61,487 nt of DNA from Thalassotalea sp. 42_200_T64 (GCA_002162925.1 MABC01000051.1:1-61487), one strand, 5' to 3'. Positions 9,363-19,218 are shown, counted from the first letter of the stretch. Made by a program: numbers and translations. The notes: generated from the letters alone by a model not told the origin.

Positions 9363-10505
9363 ATGACAGTATTTACTCAATCTTTAATGGCACTCACCTT
9401 GCTGTGCATTGCTTTACCCGCCTATGCCGGCAATGCCAGGTTTGTCTTAGAAAACGATCCCGACATTGGCCAGATGCAACTGTTTAAAACCAGTGATTTA
9501 TGTCATGTCGCCAAAAACACCACGCGTTACATAGCAGACAGTCAGAATAGTAGCGATATTGACATTGAAGCGCTACATCCAGGCAAGTTAATTAGCCCTG
9601 CGATAACCTTCACACGAGTTAAAAAAACGTTAGCTTTTATCTGTCAAACTTACACCGAAGATGTACGGGCAAAGCAGCAAAGCAGATTACAAGATACGAC
9701 ATTTTTAAAGCAAAACTTTGATTTTTACCGCTGGTATCCAGACACACAAACGGCAAATGCCATCAGCCAAAAAAGCAGCAATGCCGCTAAAAATCGTTTA
9801 CTCACTAACATTCCTGCCGATAAATTATTCATCACCAAATATTACACCAAGTTGCTAACTGCCAGCCCGGTTAAAACTGCTGAATTTAACCAGGCGTTGT
9901 ATGCCTTGCCATTTGATGAAACGGGCTTAAGCCTTGCGCAGGCTGAATTGAAAAAAGCCAGCTTAACCCGCTTTAAATACAGCCGCCAAGACGTAATAGC
10001 AGGGGTATTGGCACAGCAACGTTTGGCGAAACCTTTAGTGTGGATAACACAAGACGGTTTACACGATGTGCTATTACAAGGCACCGGAGTGTTAGATGTA
10101 GACGGCATTACCCGCTACTTTAATGTGCATCGTAATAACGGCATCAATTACGACTACAGCATTGGCAAAGCTGAACAGGCACGTTATTGGTATTTTGCCG
10201 AAGTGCCTTCGGTGATGGGTTACGGTAAAACCCTGGCAAGCAAAATCGCGGTTAAGCCGCATGTCACCTTTGCCGGTAATATCAAAGAATTGGGTGTTGG
10301 TAAACTTATCATGATTAATTACCCATTAAACGGGCAATCGACTAGCCAAATGGGCATTTTAGCCGACACCGGTGGTGCCTTTGACAATAACCGCTTCCAA
10401 TTGGATTTTTTAGTCGACAGTTACTACGGTTGGAGCGATTACCACCTAGCCAATAAACACTTACCGGATTACGCCAATACCTGGTTCATGCTAGTAAAAG
10501 AATAA
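9363..10505 (+). CDS. Divergent MltA-like lytic transglycosylase with 3D domain
   Basis: 380 residues with a signal peptide cleaved near AYA-GNA (about 22). The C-terminal half shows MltA features: LLQGTGVLDVDG resembles the VQGSG motif, NNGINYDYSIG resembles KNGHxYRSIG, and ILADTGGAF plus the closing Trp-containing strand match the 3D domain, with the likely catalytic Asp in ADTGG. MltA enzymes cleave murein glycan strands to 1,6-anhydro ends. No lipobox, so probably periplasmic and soluble. The N-terminal half is not recognised. It lies 32 bp after hemY. Confidence 0.72.
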   Translation: MTVFTQSLMALTLLCIALPAYAGNARFVLENDPDIGQMQLFKTSDLCHVAKNTTRYIADSQNSSDIDIEALHPGKLISPAITFTRVKKTLAFICQTYTEDVRAKQQSRLQDTTFLKQNFDFYRWYPDTQTANAISQKSSNAAKNRLLTNIPADKLFITKYYTKLLTASPVKTAEFNQALYALPFDETGLSLAQAELKKASLTRFKYSRQDVIAGVLAQQRLAKPLVWITQDGLHDVLLQGTGVLDVDGITRYFNVHRNNGINYDYSIGKAEQARYWYFAEVPSVMGYGKTLASKIAVKPHVTFAGNIKELGVGKLIMINYPLNGQSTSQMGILADTGGAFDNNRFQLDFLVDSYYGWSDYHLANKHLPDYANTWFMLVKE

Positions 10506-10592
10506 CCAGTATTTGACTGAGTATCAGCAAAAACTAAGTGAATAACCTGAACACAGGATGATGATTTCAGCTTTAATAGAATAGCTAACTGG

Positions 10593-10925
10593 TTAATAAT
10601 GAATTGCCAGCCAAATAGTTTTTTGCTCGGGACGAGTCCAGCTTACCTTGTGTTTCTGTAGAGGTTTAATGTTGAGATAATCACCAGTATTTAGAGTCAC
10701 TTGGCTATCATCTTCGAATGTTAATATTGCTGCGCCCTGTAGTACTATCACCCATTCATGGCATTCTTGTTGATGCCAGCCTTGTGCTGGTGAGCAATGT
10801 CCTTTAGAAATTATCCTTTCAATTGTCACCTTCTTGCTACCGGCCAGGGTTTCAAAAACTTCAGCGCTTAAATCGGTTGGTATATCGGCGTAGATGTTAT
10901 TCAATGTCATCCGCTTCGAGTTCAT
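10593..10925 (-). CDS. Small cupin-domain protein
   Basis: 110 residues forming one cupin barrel. Motif 1 is HQQECHEWVIVLQG with metal-binding His/Glu, and motif 2 includes GDYLNIKPLQKHKV. Close relatives are annotated only as cupin proteins. The ATG at 10925 gives a 29-bp overlap with the upstream hydrolase; an ATG at 10910 (MTLNNIY) would shorten the overlap to 14 bp. Translationally linked to the hydrolase; substrate unknown. Confidence 0.85.
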   Translation of the reverse strand: MNSKRMTLNNIYADIPTDLSAEVFETLAGSKKVTIERIISKGHCSPAQGWHQQECHEWVIVLQGAAILTFEDDSQVTLNTGDYLNIKPLQKHKVSWTRPEQKTIWLAIHY

Positions 10926-12846
10926 GAAAATAATCTGGCTGATCCATACTCCAGTCCCATAACCAACTGCCCTGTTGTCGAACCCGGGTTACGTCGCGAG
11001 CCAAAATCCAGCCATTGGCGAGGCTTTTCAACGTCATTTTATTGAGATGATTCAGATACGATTTTTTGTCCGCGTAGCGGTCTAATATTCGATTTTTTCG
11101 CCACTTTTTCAGCGCGCCACGAAAATCTTGTATTTCATTACTGGCAAACAAGTCATAGCGAAACACCCAAGGTAAAAAAGTGGCAATTGGCGCTTTAATC
11201 AGTGGATGTTTTATGCCGCCTAATTCATGACCATTAGTATCCATCTTGGGTACCGGCGGCATTATTTCGGCCACAATTATCGGAGGCTGATTATCAATAA
11301 TGCCTTGTTGCCAGTGTTCACCGTAATCTACTTCATACGCGGTATGAGGCTTGAATGGCTTTTCCATGTCCAGCCAGGAGGGCAATTGGAAATGAGCGAA
11401 GTTGGTTAATGTTTGATTGGCAAAACGTGGATACACGCTTTTGGGTGGCTGTTTTTCATCTAAAACCCAGCCTGCTAAATGTGCTAACAATGCCCGTAAA
11501 TGCAATTTAAAATCCAACGGATTACCACGGTACATGCCAGATTTTTTATCAATCAACACTAAGTTGTTCGGGGTCTCGACAAAATGTTGGGTTGAGGAAA
11601 AATGAAAAATGCGCTCATTTTCCAGTGGTGCTATATCAAATACATCATGGGTATGAATAAGCCCAGCCGCTCTGCCCCAATACTCATAACCGGTATTGGT
11701 ATAAAAGGTTTTAGGGTAAAAAACTTCGTGCTTACGCTTGAGTAAGCCTACTTTTTTATTGGTATATTTAGATCGCACTCTGGCGCTGGTAAACGGAAAG
11801 ATATCGGTTGGGTATAAAAACGATGACATTCGATGGGCATCGCGAGATGGCTGGGCAAACCTGTGATTAAAGCTACCACGGCCCGCACCAGCAGAATGAA
11901 TCAGCATGCCATCGAAGGCAATTTCGCCATTTTCAGTTTCATTAAACCCTTGGTGGAGAAATTGCCGTAAGAAACGTCCCGTTTGTGAAACGCCAAAAGC
12001 AATGGTCTTCGGTACAAGATAATCTTTGCCATCGGTTTTAATATACTCGGCCGTATCTCGTAATATCGCCAAACCAAGACCGCTTACCATAGGATCTTTC
12101 GTTGGGTAGACAAGCTCATAAATTCCAGAGACAAAATTTCCCGATATTTGTTTCCCATCAGCACTAAATTTCCAGTCAGTTCTTGGTACCACTGAGCGTA
12201 GATTGTCTCGGCCCATTCTTTTGGTTAACCAGGCTTCTTTCTGCTTGATAAAATCTACCGGGTAAACCGTTTCCACATTATCATGATGGGCCAAAGATAA
12301 TAATGATTTACGACGATCTACGGTCCAATCGCTTCGTGCCCAGCCGTCCAGACCGATAATTCGTGGCAGCGATGCATACATAGTATTTTTACTCACTGGC
12401 ACATCACCTTGCCAACCTACCCACACCAGAGATAAACCTAAATCTTGAATTAAGCCATCTCCTAGTACTGACGCTTTATTGGGGGTATTTGAACGCTGTG
12501 CATGGTTAAAATACCTCAACGATGCTTTCGAGCCTCGATTGCTGACTTCAACCAACGCGCCTTTACGCTTTTTATGATCTTGGTGTTGAATAATAAAAAA
12601 ATTGGCCTTGGCTTCCACCAAACCAGCACTATTGGTAGGGGCGATATCGATATCAACAATTTGTAGATTGCTTACACTGTTAGGATCAAAGTGGAAAATG
12701 AACTCACCTGAGATCGCTTCCAGTTTCATGTCTTTGATAGTAAATGCAGTTTTACTTAGTACTTTCTGCTCTACAACAGCGGCTTGAGTATAAACACTGA
12801 AAAACAATACGCAGCTTAGTACCAAAAAAACTTTCACTTTTTCCAT
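10897..12846 (-). CDS. Secreted alpha/beta-hydrolase-domain protein (Abhydrolase_10 type)
   Basis: 649 residues with a signal peptide (about 1-22, cleavage after TQA). The nucleophile elbow is GVSQTGRF near residue 286, in a domain typical of the large secreted Abhydrolase_10 family (PF20091), which lacks defined substrates. Export and size suggest hydrolysis of an external ester or similar compound. It forms a two-gene unit with the downstream cupin. The family call is from remembered pattern rather than a search. Confidence 0.8.
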   Translation of the reverse strand: MEKVKVFLVLSCVLFFSVYTQAAVVEQKVLSKTAFTIKDMKLEAISGEFIFHFDPNSVSNLQIVDIDIAPTNSAGLVEAKANFFIIQHQDHKKRKGALVEVSNRGSKASLRYFNHAQRSNTPNKASVLGDGLIQDLGLSLVWVGWQGDVPVSKNTMYASLPRIIGLDGWARSDWTVDRRKSLLSLAHHDNVETVYPVDFIKQKEAWLTKRMGRDNLRSVVPRTDWKFSADGKQISGNFVSGIYELVYPTKDPMVSGLGLAILRDTAEYIKTDGKDYLVPKTIAFGVSQTGRFLRQFLHQGFNETENGEIAFDGMLIHSAGAGRGSFNHRFAQPSRDAHRMSSFLYPTDIFPFTSARVRSKYTNKKVGLLKRKHEVFYPKTFYTNTGYEYWGRAAGLIHTHDVFDIAPLENERIFHFSSTQHFVETPNNLVLIDKKSGMYRGNPLDFKLHLRALLAHLAGWVLDEKQPPKSVYPRFANQTLTNFAHFQLPSWLDMEKPFKPHTAYEVDYGEHWQQGIIDNQPPIIVAEIMPPVPKMDTNGHELGGIKHPLIKAPIATFLPWVFRYDLFASNEIQDFRGALKKWRKNRILDRYADKKSYLNHLNKMTLKSLANGWILARDVTRVRQQGSWLWDWSMDQPDYFHELEADDIE

Positions 12847-13016
12847 GTAAAATTCCTAACCATATCAAGGGTTTTGTTATTTTTATAAATTAGGTATTAG
12901 TAACAAGCTTAACCCTGATAAATACAAATGCAAGTTTGAAAGAAATACAGTTAATTAAAATATCAATTTAGGTGAAAAATGAGTGATGGATGAGGAAAAA
13001 GCAGCAAAAAAACAAC

Positions 13017-13065
13017 AAAAAAAGCGATGATACCGGCACACAGAGAATCCATTGGTAACATCGCT
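13017..13065 (-). terminator. Rho-independent terminator
   Basis: Read on the minus strand, AGCGATGTTACC pairs with GGTATCATCGCT (one mismatch) around a 19-base loop, followed by a run of seven Ts. It ends the transcript of the small membrane protein at 13116-13244. Confidence 0.75.
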
Positions 13066-13115
13066 AAGGGTGAAACAGTTAAAACAAAAACAAAAACTAA
13101 AAAGTCGGTTATGAG

Positions 13116-13244
13116 CTATTCGTGGTTATTCATTTTTGTCAAAAACAAGTGCACATAAAAGCCACCAATAGCCAGTAAGATGGCTAAGCCGCCAGCAGAA
13201 AATAACACAATAGGGTCGGCTAACAAAAATTGTAAATTGTTCAT
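13116..13244 (-). CDS. 42-residue single-pass membrane protein, DUF3149-like
   Basis: An ATG ORF with a good AAGGA site upstream, encoding 42 residues: a short N-terminus (MNNLQFLLADP), one hydrophobic helix (about 12-36) and a short polar tail. It resembles the small DUF3149 family of gammaproteobacteria, of unknown role. The gene has its own terminator, a candidate -35 (TTGACT) and an FNR-like site, so it looks like an independent unit despite its size. Confidence 0.65.
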   Translation of the reverse strand: MNNLQFLLADPIVLFSAGGLAILLAIGGFYVHLFLTKMNNHE

Positions 13245-13299
13245 AACTCTGTCCTTTTCGAGATTTTCTATATCATAAAAGAGCTAGAGTTAGTCAACC

Positions 13300-13313
13300 A
13301 TGATCTAGATCAA
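13300..13313 (-). promoter_or_regulatory. FNR/CRP-family-like operator upstream of the small membrane protein
   Basis: On the minus strand the sequence is TTGATCTAGATCAT, matching the FNR consensus TTGAT-N4-ATCAA at 9 of 10 positions. It ends three bases before a TTGACT (13292-13297) that could serve as -35, which places it near -44, as for class II activation. Confidence 0.45.
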
Positions 13314-13371
13314 CAAAGCATTAACTTAGGTAATTAGTAGGTCATATGAGGTGTTGAAAGTGTAATTTTTC

Positions 13372-13548
13372 TTAATTCACAAGCCGAGCATGAATGCGGC
13401 TGATTACTTGCTGGTCGTTATCCATGCCACCAATAGTCAGCATAGTTACTGGTTCGGGTAATGATGGAAATTTCGCAGTATTTGCCCAACCAACAGTAAA
13501 GCATAAATACAGGCCGGCAAATGATGATAACTTTAGAATGAATTTCAC
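13372..13548 (-). CDS. Possible small secreted protein
   Basis: A GTG-started ORF of 58 codons (KFILKLSSFAGLYLCF...) with a plausible signal peptide ending near GWANT and a short mature part. No recognisable Shine-Dalgarno site precedes the GTG, and no family is recognised. It may be a chance ORF in the intergenic space between plsB and the DUF3149-like gene. The only support is signal-peptide-like composition. Confidence 0.28.
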   Translation of the reverse strand: MKFILKLSSFAGLYLCFTVGWANTAKFPSLPEPVTMLTIGGMDNDQQVISRIHARLVN

Positions 13549-13601
13549 AGGCAGCTGCAACGAATCGTGGAGGTAAAATAAAACTAAAGTTTGACGAAAG
13601 T

Positions 13602-13624
13602 AAAAAACAGGGCTCTCGCCCTGT
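13602..13624 (-). terminator. Rho-independent terminator of plsB
   Basis: A perfect 7-bp stem (ACAGGGC/GCCCTGT) with a TCTC-type loop, followed on the minus strand by six Ts, 15 bp past the plsB stop codon. Confidence 0.85.
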
Positions 13625-13638
13625 TCACTAGAAGTGGA

Positions 13639-16065
13639 TTATGAATGCAAAATGCTTTGCAATACGTCCGCTTTAATTAAGTGCACTAAGGTTTCATCTA
13701 GCTCTTGCATCGACCCCCTGGCAACAAAACAGCCATCATCATTGCTTTCTATATAACCATAGTCACGTAAAGCATTCACTACTGCAGATTGCGCTTTTCT
13801 ATCAATAAATTCCGGCGCATTGATGTTATGCAATTTAGACATGCGTTTGGCTAATGTGGTGGCATCGGACTCAAGCGTTGAACGGTTAATGGGCGCAGCT
13901 TGCTTCATGATGTTTATCACTATCGCGTACCTTTGTACCGTTTCACTGATACACGAAGACATGAAATTCAGCATGAAAGCTATGTCACTATCGTCATTAA
14001 TCGACCAGTAGCCTGCTTTACTATGCTTTACCATGCCTTGTTGCTGTAATGCGGCTAATATTCTTTGGCTTTGCTCAACTACCGTTGTATCGTCCTGCCA
14101 TAAGAACAATTCGGCTTTAATTAACTGCACTAGCTGTAACACTTTTTGGTTAATTTCTTCAGTGTTTAACTTGTCATAAGTTTTCAATATGCGACAAATT
14201 ATCGATGGCAACATATAGGCATGAATAATGTTATTGCGATAATAACTCATTTCTAACGTCGCCTGTTTCGAAAGCGAGATAATTTGTCCCAACTTATCAT
14301 CTGTTGCATCGACTTTATTTAATCGTATCACTGAATCTACAAGTTCTTTGCCTGACTCTTCAGGAATAAACATTTCATCACTAAATGGCGCGGCTCGTTG
14401 TAAATTCAAGAAGAAATCCAATTGCTCTTCCAGCTCTTTACGGGTGAGTGCATTGTTTTCAGCGGAGAGTAAAATTAATGCCGTAAGGGTCACTGAGTTT
14501 AACGCTACCGCTTTGTTAATCTCACACATTACCTTATTCGAAATGCTGTTTACCACCGGACTTAACCATTTTGCTTTTGGCGGTTCAACTGGGTCGATAC
14601 TGTCACACCACTCGGGTACTTCATTATTTAAATACTCATTGATATTAATTGGCTGACCAAAACTGACATAGCCTTTGCCGTAGTTACGCAGTTTACGAAT
14701 GGCTTTAATAATGCCAAAAGCAGATTCTTTTTGTTTCGAACTGCCTTTTAGCTCTTTGTGGTAACTGGCCACTTCCATTACGTGCTCGTAACCAATATAA
14801 ACCGGCACTAAGGTTAGCGGCCTGTCGATGCCTTTTAACATGCTTTGGATGGTCATCGACAACATACCCGTTTTTGGCTGCAATAAACGCCCGGTCCGGC
14901 TCCGCCCACCTTCAGTATAATATTTAACGGCATAGCCTTTATTGAACAACAAGCCTAAATATTCGCGGAATATGGTGGAATACAAACGATTACCACGAAA
15001 ACTGCGTCGAATGAAAAATGCTCCGGCTTTTCTGAAGAAAGGCCCGGCAGGCCAGAAATTTAAATTAATGCCGGCGGCAATTCGTGGCGTGACCAGGCCT
15101 TGCTGATAAATCACATGGGTCAATAACAAATAATCCATATGTGAGCGATGACAAGGCACATAAATGATCTCGTGCCCTTCTTGTGATAACTGATGTAAGC
15201 GGTCGACATTTTTCACTTCAATGCCATCGTATAAGCGATTCCACAACCAAGTTAACACTCGTGCGCCCAAACGGATCACCGTTTGTCGGTAATCGGCAGC
15301 TATTTCTTTCATCATCAAAAGCGCTTTTTTCTTAACTTCGACTTCGCTAATGTTTTTTGATTTCGCTTCGTCTTTGATTAACCGCTTTATCGCTGGACTG
15401 GCAAAAAGTGCGGTGAACATTTGCTGACGATCCAATAAGCGCGGACCGGTGGCAGCAATCGTTTGACGATGAAAATGAAATCGGGTCATGCGGATCATCT
15501 TGTGTGCCGCGACTTCATCACTGCCTTGGGTTTGCACCATTTCTCGAAACGATACCGCCGGAGAAAAGCGCGCTAAAGTATCACGCCCTAAAAACAATAC
15601 AATCCAGAATTTACGCAAAAAATTAGGCGACACTTGATCGGCTAATACATCGCCCATATTGGCTTTTTCTTTGGCGGGTTTTCGCCCCCAAAGCAGGTTT
15701 ACCGGAATTAACTTGGCGTCTTGCTCATCGTGCTTTTCAAAATGTTTTAACAGATCTAAGCCTTGTGACATCACTTTCGTTTGACCTTGTTTAACCCAGG
15801 GAAAGATAGAACTAGGCTTGTCTAAACAAATACAGCGATTCATTAAATTGCCATTAATTTCGACAGTGGCAAGCGGATCTGGCAAGCTCAATTTTTTACA
15901 GGCCATTTGCAGCGCAAGTAAATCACTAGCCGATTGATGACGCACAATGTAAAACACATTTTTGTTATCGCTAAGCCCTACGGCATCAACGCTTTCAGGA
16001 ATGATTTTACAACGCACCAACACACGCAGTGGCCAAGACAGTAAAAAATAAAACAAAGCTCTCAT
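13639..16065 (-). CDS. plsB: Glycerol-3-phosphate 1-O-acyltransferase
   Basis: First step of phospholipid synthesis: acyl transfer to sn-glycerol-3-phosphate at the inner membrane. 808 residues, matching E. coli PlsB in length. Acyltransferase block I is VPCHRSHMDYLLL (HX4D), block II GAFFIRRSFRGN, block III YYTEGGRSRTGRLLQPKTGM and block IV TLVPVYIGYE. Transcribed alone, with a clear terminator. It is divergent from the M20 gene across 221 bp. Confidence 0.98.
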   Translation of the reverse strand: MRALFYFLLSWPLRVLVRCKIIPESVDAVGLSDNKNVFYIVRHQSASDLLALQMACKKLSLPDPLATVEINGNLMNRCICLDKPSSIFPWVKQGQTKVMSQGLDLLKHFEKHDEQDAKLIPVNLLWGRKPAKEKANMGDVLADQVSPNFLRKFWIVLFLGRDTLARFSPAVSFREMVQTQGSDEVAAHKMIRMTRFHFHRQTIAATGPRLLDRQQMFTALFASPAIKRLIKDEAKSKNISEVEVKKKALLMMKEIAADYRQTVIRLGARVLTWLWNRLYDGIEVKNVDRLHQLSQEGHEIIYVPCHRSHMDYLLLTHVIYQQGLVTPRIAAGINLNFWPAGPFFRKAGAFFIRRSFRGNRLYSTIFREYLGLLFNKGYAVKYYTEGGRSRTGRLLQPKTGMLSMTIQSMLKGIDRPLTLVPVYIGYEHVMEVASYHKELKGSSKQKESAFGIIKAIRKLRNYGKGYVSFGQPININEYLNNEVPEWCDSIDPVEPPKAKWLSPVVNSISNKVMCEINKAVALNSVTLTALILLSAENNALTRKELEEQLDFFLNLQRAAPFSDEMFIPEESGKELVDSVIRLNKVDATDDKLGQIISLSKQATLEMSYYRNNIIHAYMLPSIICRILKTYDKLNTEEINQKVLQLVQLIKAELFLWQDDTTVVEQSQRILAALQQQGMVKHSKAGYWSINDDSDIAFMLNFMSSCISETVQRYAIVINIMKQAAPINRSTLESDATTLAKRMSKLHNINAPEFIDRKAQSAVVNALRDYGYIESNDDGCFVARGSMQELDETLVHLIKADVLQSILHS

Positions 16066-16286
16066 TTTTGTTAAAACTCAAGGGTTAATGGATTAAATTG
16101 GCGCAATAATAACACTATTACCGCAAGTTGTTCTATAGCCAGATAATAAGCCAGCCTGCTGGAATAAAATATTCGCTGCAATGTGTTAATGTATTGAACA
16201 AGCAAGACTTTTCATAATTTCAAGTATAAGATTAGTACATAAAATCAGCAAGCTATAAATAAAAACAGAGCAACAAGGACAAATAA

Positions 16287-17609
16287 ATGAAAAACTTATC
16301 TGCCGTTTTATTATTAAGTTCATTAGTTTTCACTATAGCACCAACATCGGCCTCAGAAATATCCAGCGACATCGACCAGGATTACCAGCAGCACCTGGCG
16401 CCACTTTGGGATCATTTTCATCGCAATCCAGAATTATCATTAATGGAACACAAAACCGCAAAACGCCTTGCCAAAGAAATTGAATCGGTCGGCTTTAAAG
16501 TAACACAAGGCATAGGCGGCACCGGCATCGTAGCAATCATGAAAAATGGTGCTGGCCCTATGGTAATGGTCCGTGCCGATATGGACGGTTTACCTGTGGT
16601 TGAATTATCGGGTTTAGCCAATGCCTCAAAAGCAAAAATGATCGACTGGGACGGTAATGACGTCGGCGTAATGCACGCTTGTGGTCATGACGTACACATC
16701 ACATCGTTAGTCGGTACGGCCAGGTACATGGCGGCAAATAAAGATAAATGGTCTGGTACCCTCATGCTTATTGGCCAGCCTGCCGAAGAGCGAGGCCCCG
16801 GAGCTTCGGCAATGATGAAGGATAATATCTGGAAAAAATTCGGTAAGCCGGACTACGCTTTGGCCCTTCATGTTGATGCCGACTCCATTGCCGGCAAAGT
16901 TACCGTCGATGAAGGCTCGCCTTATGCCGGCGCAGATACCGTCGATATTATTGTTCACGGTATTGGTGCCCATGGCGCCTACCCTCACCAAGGTAAAGAT
17001 CCAATCGTAATAGGTGCGCAAATTGTCACCAATTTACAAACCATTATTAGCCGGGAATTGTCACCCAGAGACGCTGGGGTGATCACGGTTGGTGCGTTTC
17101 ATTCAGGCACCAAGCACAATATTATTTCCGAGCAGGCACGATTACAGTTAACCGTGCGAAGCCTAAATCCAAGAGTTAGAGAGCAATTGTTATCGGCAAT
17201 CAAACGCATTGCCATTGGCACAGCAAAAACGGCGGGAGTGCCCGATGACAAATTGCCGGAAGTGATCGTCAGCGCAGAAGCTTATCCGCCAACGTTTAAC
17301 GATAAAAACCTGGCACAACGGTTAAAGCGTATATTAACAACACAAATGGGCGCTGATGCGTTAATTCCACCGTCTGAGTCCGGCATGGGCGCAGAAGATT
17401 TTGGTTTTTTCACTACTGCACCATACATTCCCAGTGTCTATTTCTCGGTTGGCGGCACACCAAAAGCTGACTTTGAACGCGCACAAGCTGGCGGTCCTGC
17501 GGTTGCCAGCCATCACAGTCCACAATTTAAAATCAGCCCGGAACCTGCGGTAAAGTCGGGTGTAGAAGCCACGGTGCATGCGTTAATAGATTTGATGCCG
17601 AAGAAATAA
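16287..17609 (+). CDS. Secreted M20-family amidohydrolase/peptidase
   Basis: 440 residues with a signal peptide (cleavage near TSAS, about 22). Metal-binding motifs of M20D enzymes are present: HACGHDVH, GQPAEERGPGA and the C-terminal MGAEDFGFF; a dimerisation (lid) domain lies between. Relatives hydrolyse N-acyl amino acids or small peptides, and the export signal implies periplasmic or external action. Exact substrate cannot be read from the sequence. Confidence 0.92.
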   Translation: MKNLSAVLLLSSLVFTIAPTSASEISSDIDQDYQQHLAPLWDHFHRNPELSLMEHKTAKRLAKEIESVGFKVTQGIGGTGIVAIMKNGAGPMVMVRADMDGLPVVELSGLANASKAKMIDWDGNDVGVMHACGHDVHITSLVGTARYMAANKDKWSGTLMLIGQPAEERGPGASAMMKDNIWKKFGKPDYALALHVDADSIAGKVTVDEGSPYAGADTVDIIVHGIGAHGAYPHQGKDPIVIGAQIVTNLQTIISRELSPRDAGVITVGAFHSGTKHNIISEQARLQLTVRSLNPRVREQLLSAIKRIAIGTAKTAGVPDDKLPEVIVSAEAYPPTFNDKNLAQRLKRILTTQMGADALIPPSESGMGAEDFGFFTTAPYIPSVYFSVGGTPKADFERAQAGGPAVASHHSPQFKISPEPAVKSGVEATVHALIDLMPKK

Positions 17610-17655
17610 TAAAGGATATTTGTCGGCGTTTATGTCGACAATAGGGTAATTGCTT

Positions 17656-19218
17656 ATGATTCATTTCCATCATTCAACGCTAGTGAATTACTTACCTAAA
17701 GTGATGATTCTACTACTAATATTCTTGCTGAGCGCTTGTTCATCTGCAGAGCCTAGATTTAATAACACAGAACAAGACTTTTGTGCTGATATTGATCAAA
17801 GCCAGCAGAGTTCCTTAGCCGACTACCTATCCCCCTTTGCCCAAAGGATGAAAGGTAGCACCGGGGTATATGTATTAGAGCAAGGTACTGAAGCCATGCT
17901 TTCGCGAGCGTGGTTAAGTGAGCATGCGCAACATACGATTGACGTGCAGTACTTTATTTTTTCAACCGATAACATCGGCCTGATAGCGATAGACTATCTG
18001 GTAAGGGCGGCAGAAAGGGGGGTGAAAGTACGAGTGTTGGTGGATGATATTATGGTTGAAGCCAAAGGAGAAGAGCTGCTAACACTTGCATCGCACGAGA
18101 ACTTCTCGATTAAGATTTATAATCCGAACGCAAATATCGGCAAGAATATCGTCGATAAAGTGATTAACTTGACCACAGATTTCCATGGTGTGAATCAACG
18201 CATGCATAACAAAACCTTCATCGTCGATAAGCAAGTCTCGATCACTGGCGGCAGAAACATCGCCGATGAATACTTTGGTTATGACCATCAATATAATTTT
18301 AGGGACCGAGACGTTTTGTTAATTGGCGGGGCGACGAAAACCCTGGATAGCTCATTTGAGCAATTTTGGCAGAGTGAATTGAGTGTTTCCGTAGATAAAC
18401 TGGTGAAAGCCAGTAAACAAACTAGCACTAATACCAATTTTGAAGTCCTCCACCAATACGCCTGCAACCCAATGAATTTTGTCCCCGAAGTGAGAGCAAA
18501 AATTCATGATATTCCCAATGCCTTTAAGCAGCTAGCAGAACAAGATGAAATACATTGGCTTACCGGGGTGGAATACATCTCTGATCAGCCGGGTAAAAAC
18601 AGTGGCGAGGTGTTTTTAGGGGGAAGTGGATTAACCACCGAACGGCTAATTGATTTAGTTCAACACGCCGAAAAGTCAGTGATTATTCAAACCCCGTATT
18701 TGATCACCACCGATTTGAGTAAAAACATTTTCAAAGCTTTGGTAGATAAAGGCGTTGAGGTGAAAATACTGACCAATAGTTTAGCCTCCAATGACAATCT
18801 AGAAGCGTTTAGTGGCTATCAGCGTGATCGCAAAGCCTTGTTAAAAACTGGGGTAAAAATCTATGAATTTAAGCCCGATGCACAAATACGACAAAAGGTC
18901 ATGGCTGAGGTGATGCACAAGCAATTAGCACAACAGCCGATCTTTGGTTTGCATGCAAAATCCATGGTCATCGATGATAAAACCACCATGATCGGCACCT
19001 TTAATTTAGATCCAAGAAGTGCCAACCTCAATACCGAAAGTATCACCATTATCCCGTCTGAGAAAATCGCCAAGCAAGTTAAGCAAGGCATGCTCGAAGA
19101 GATGCAACCGGAAAATGCCTGGCAGATCACCCTTGACTGGAACCCAGATAATGAAGAGAGTCTGTTAAAACAACTTAGGGTAAAGCTGCGACGTATCGTG
19201 CCGAAAAACATTTTATAA
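17656..19218 (+). CDS. Phospholipase-D-family lipoprotein, cardiolipin synthase C-like
   Basis: 520 residues from ATG 17656; an upstream in-frame TTG at 17650 is less likely because AGGG (17643-17646) is better placed for the ATG. A lipobox LLSAC (Cys about 28) predicts lipidation. Two HKD motifs, HNKTFIVD (about 184) and HAKSMVID (about 435), form one PLD active site. Length and arrangement resemble ClsC/YmdC, which makes cardiolipin from phosphatidylglycerol and phosphatidylethanolamine. It lies 46 bp after the M20 gene. Confidence 0.88.
   Translation: MIHFHHSTLVNYLPKVMILLLIFLLSACSSAEPRFNNTEQDFCADIDQSQQSSLADYLSPFAQRMKGSTGVYVLEQGTEAMLSRAWLSEHAQHTIDVQYFIFSTDNIGLIAIDYLVRAAERGVKVRVLVDDIMVEAKGEELLTLASHENFSIKIYNPNANIGKNIVDKVINLTTDFHGVNQRMHNKTFIVDKQVSITGGRNIADEYFGYDHQYNFRDRDVLLIGGATKTLDSSFEQFWQSELSVSVDKLVKASKQTSTNTNFEVLHQYACNPMNFVPEVRAKIHDIPNAFKQLAEQDEIHWLTGVEYISDQPGKNSGEVFLGGSGLTTERLIDLVQHAEKSVIIQTPYLITTDLSKNIFKALVDKGVEVKILTNSLASNDNLEAFSGYQRDRKALLKTGVKIYEFKPDAQIRQKVMAEVMHKQLAQQPIFGLHAKSMVIDDKTTMIGTFNLDPRSANLNTESITIIPSEKIAKQVKQGMLEEMQPENAWQITLDWNPDNEESLLKQLRVKLRRIVPKNIL

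Noticed and set aside
13372..13548. PEP-CTERM-like sorting signal (LPEPVTMLTIGG)
   Set aside because: The required hydrophobic stretch and Arg-rich tail are missing after the PEP motif.
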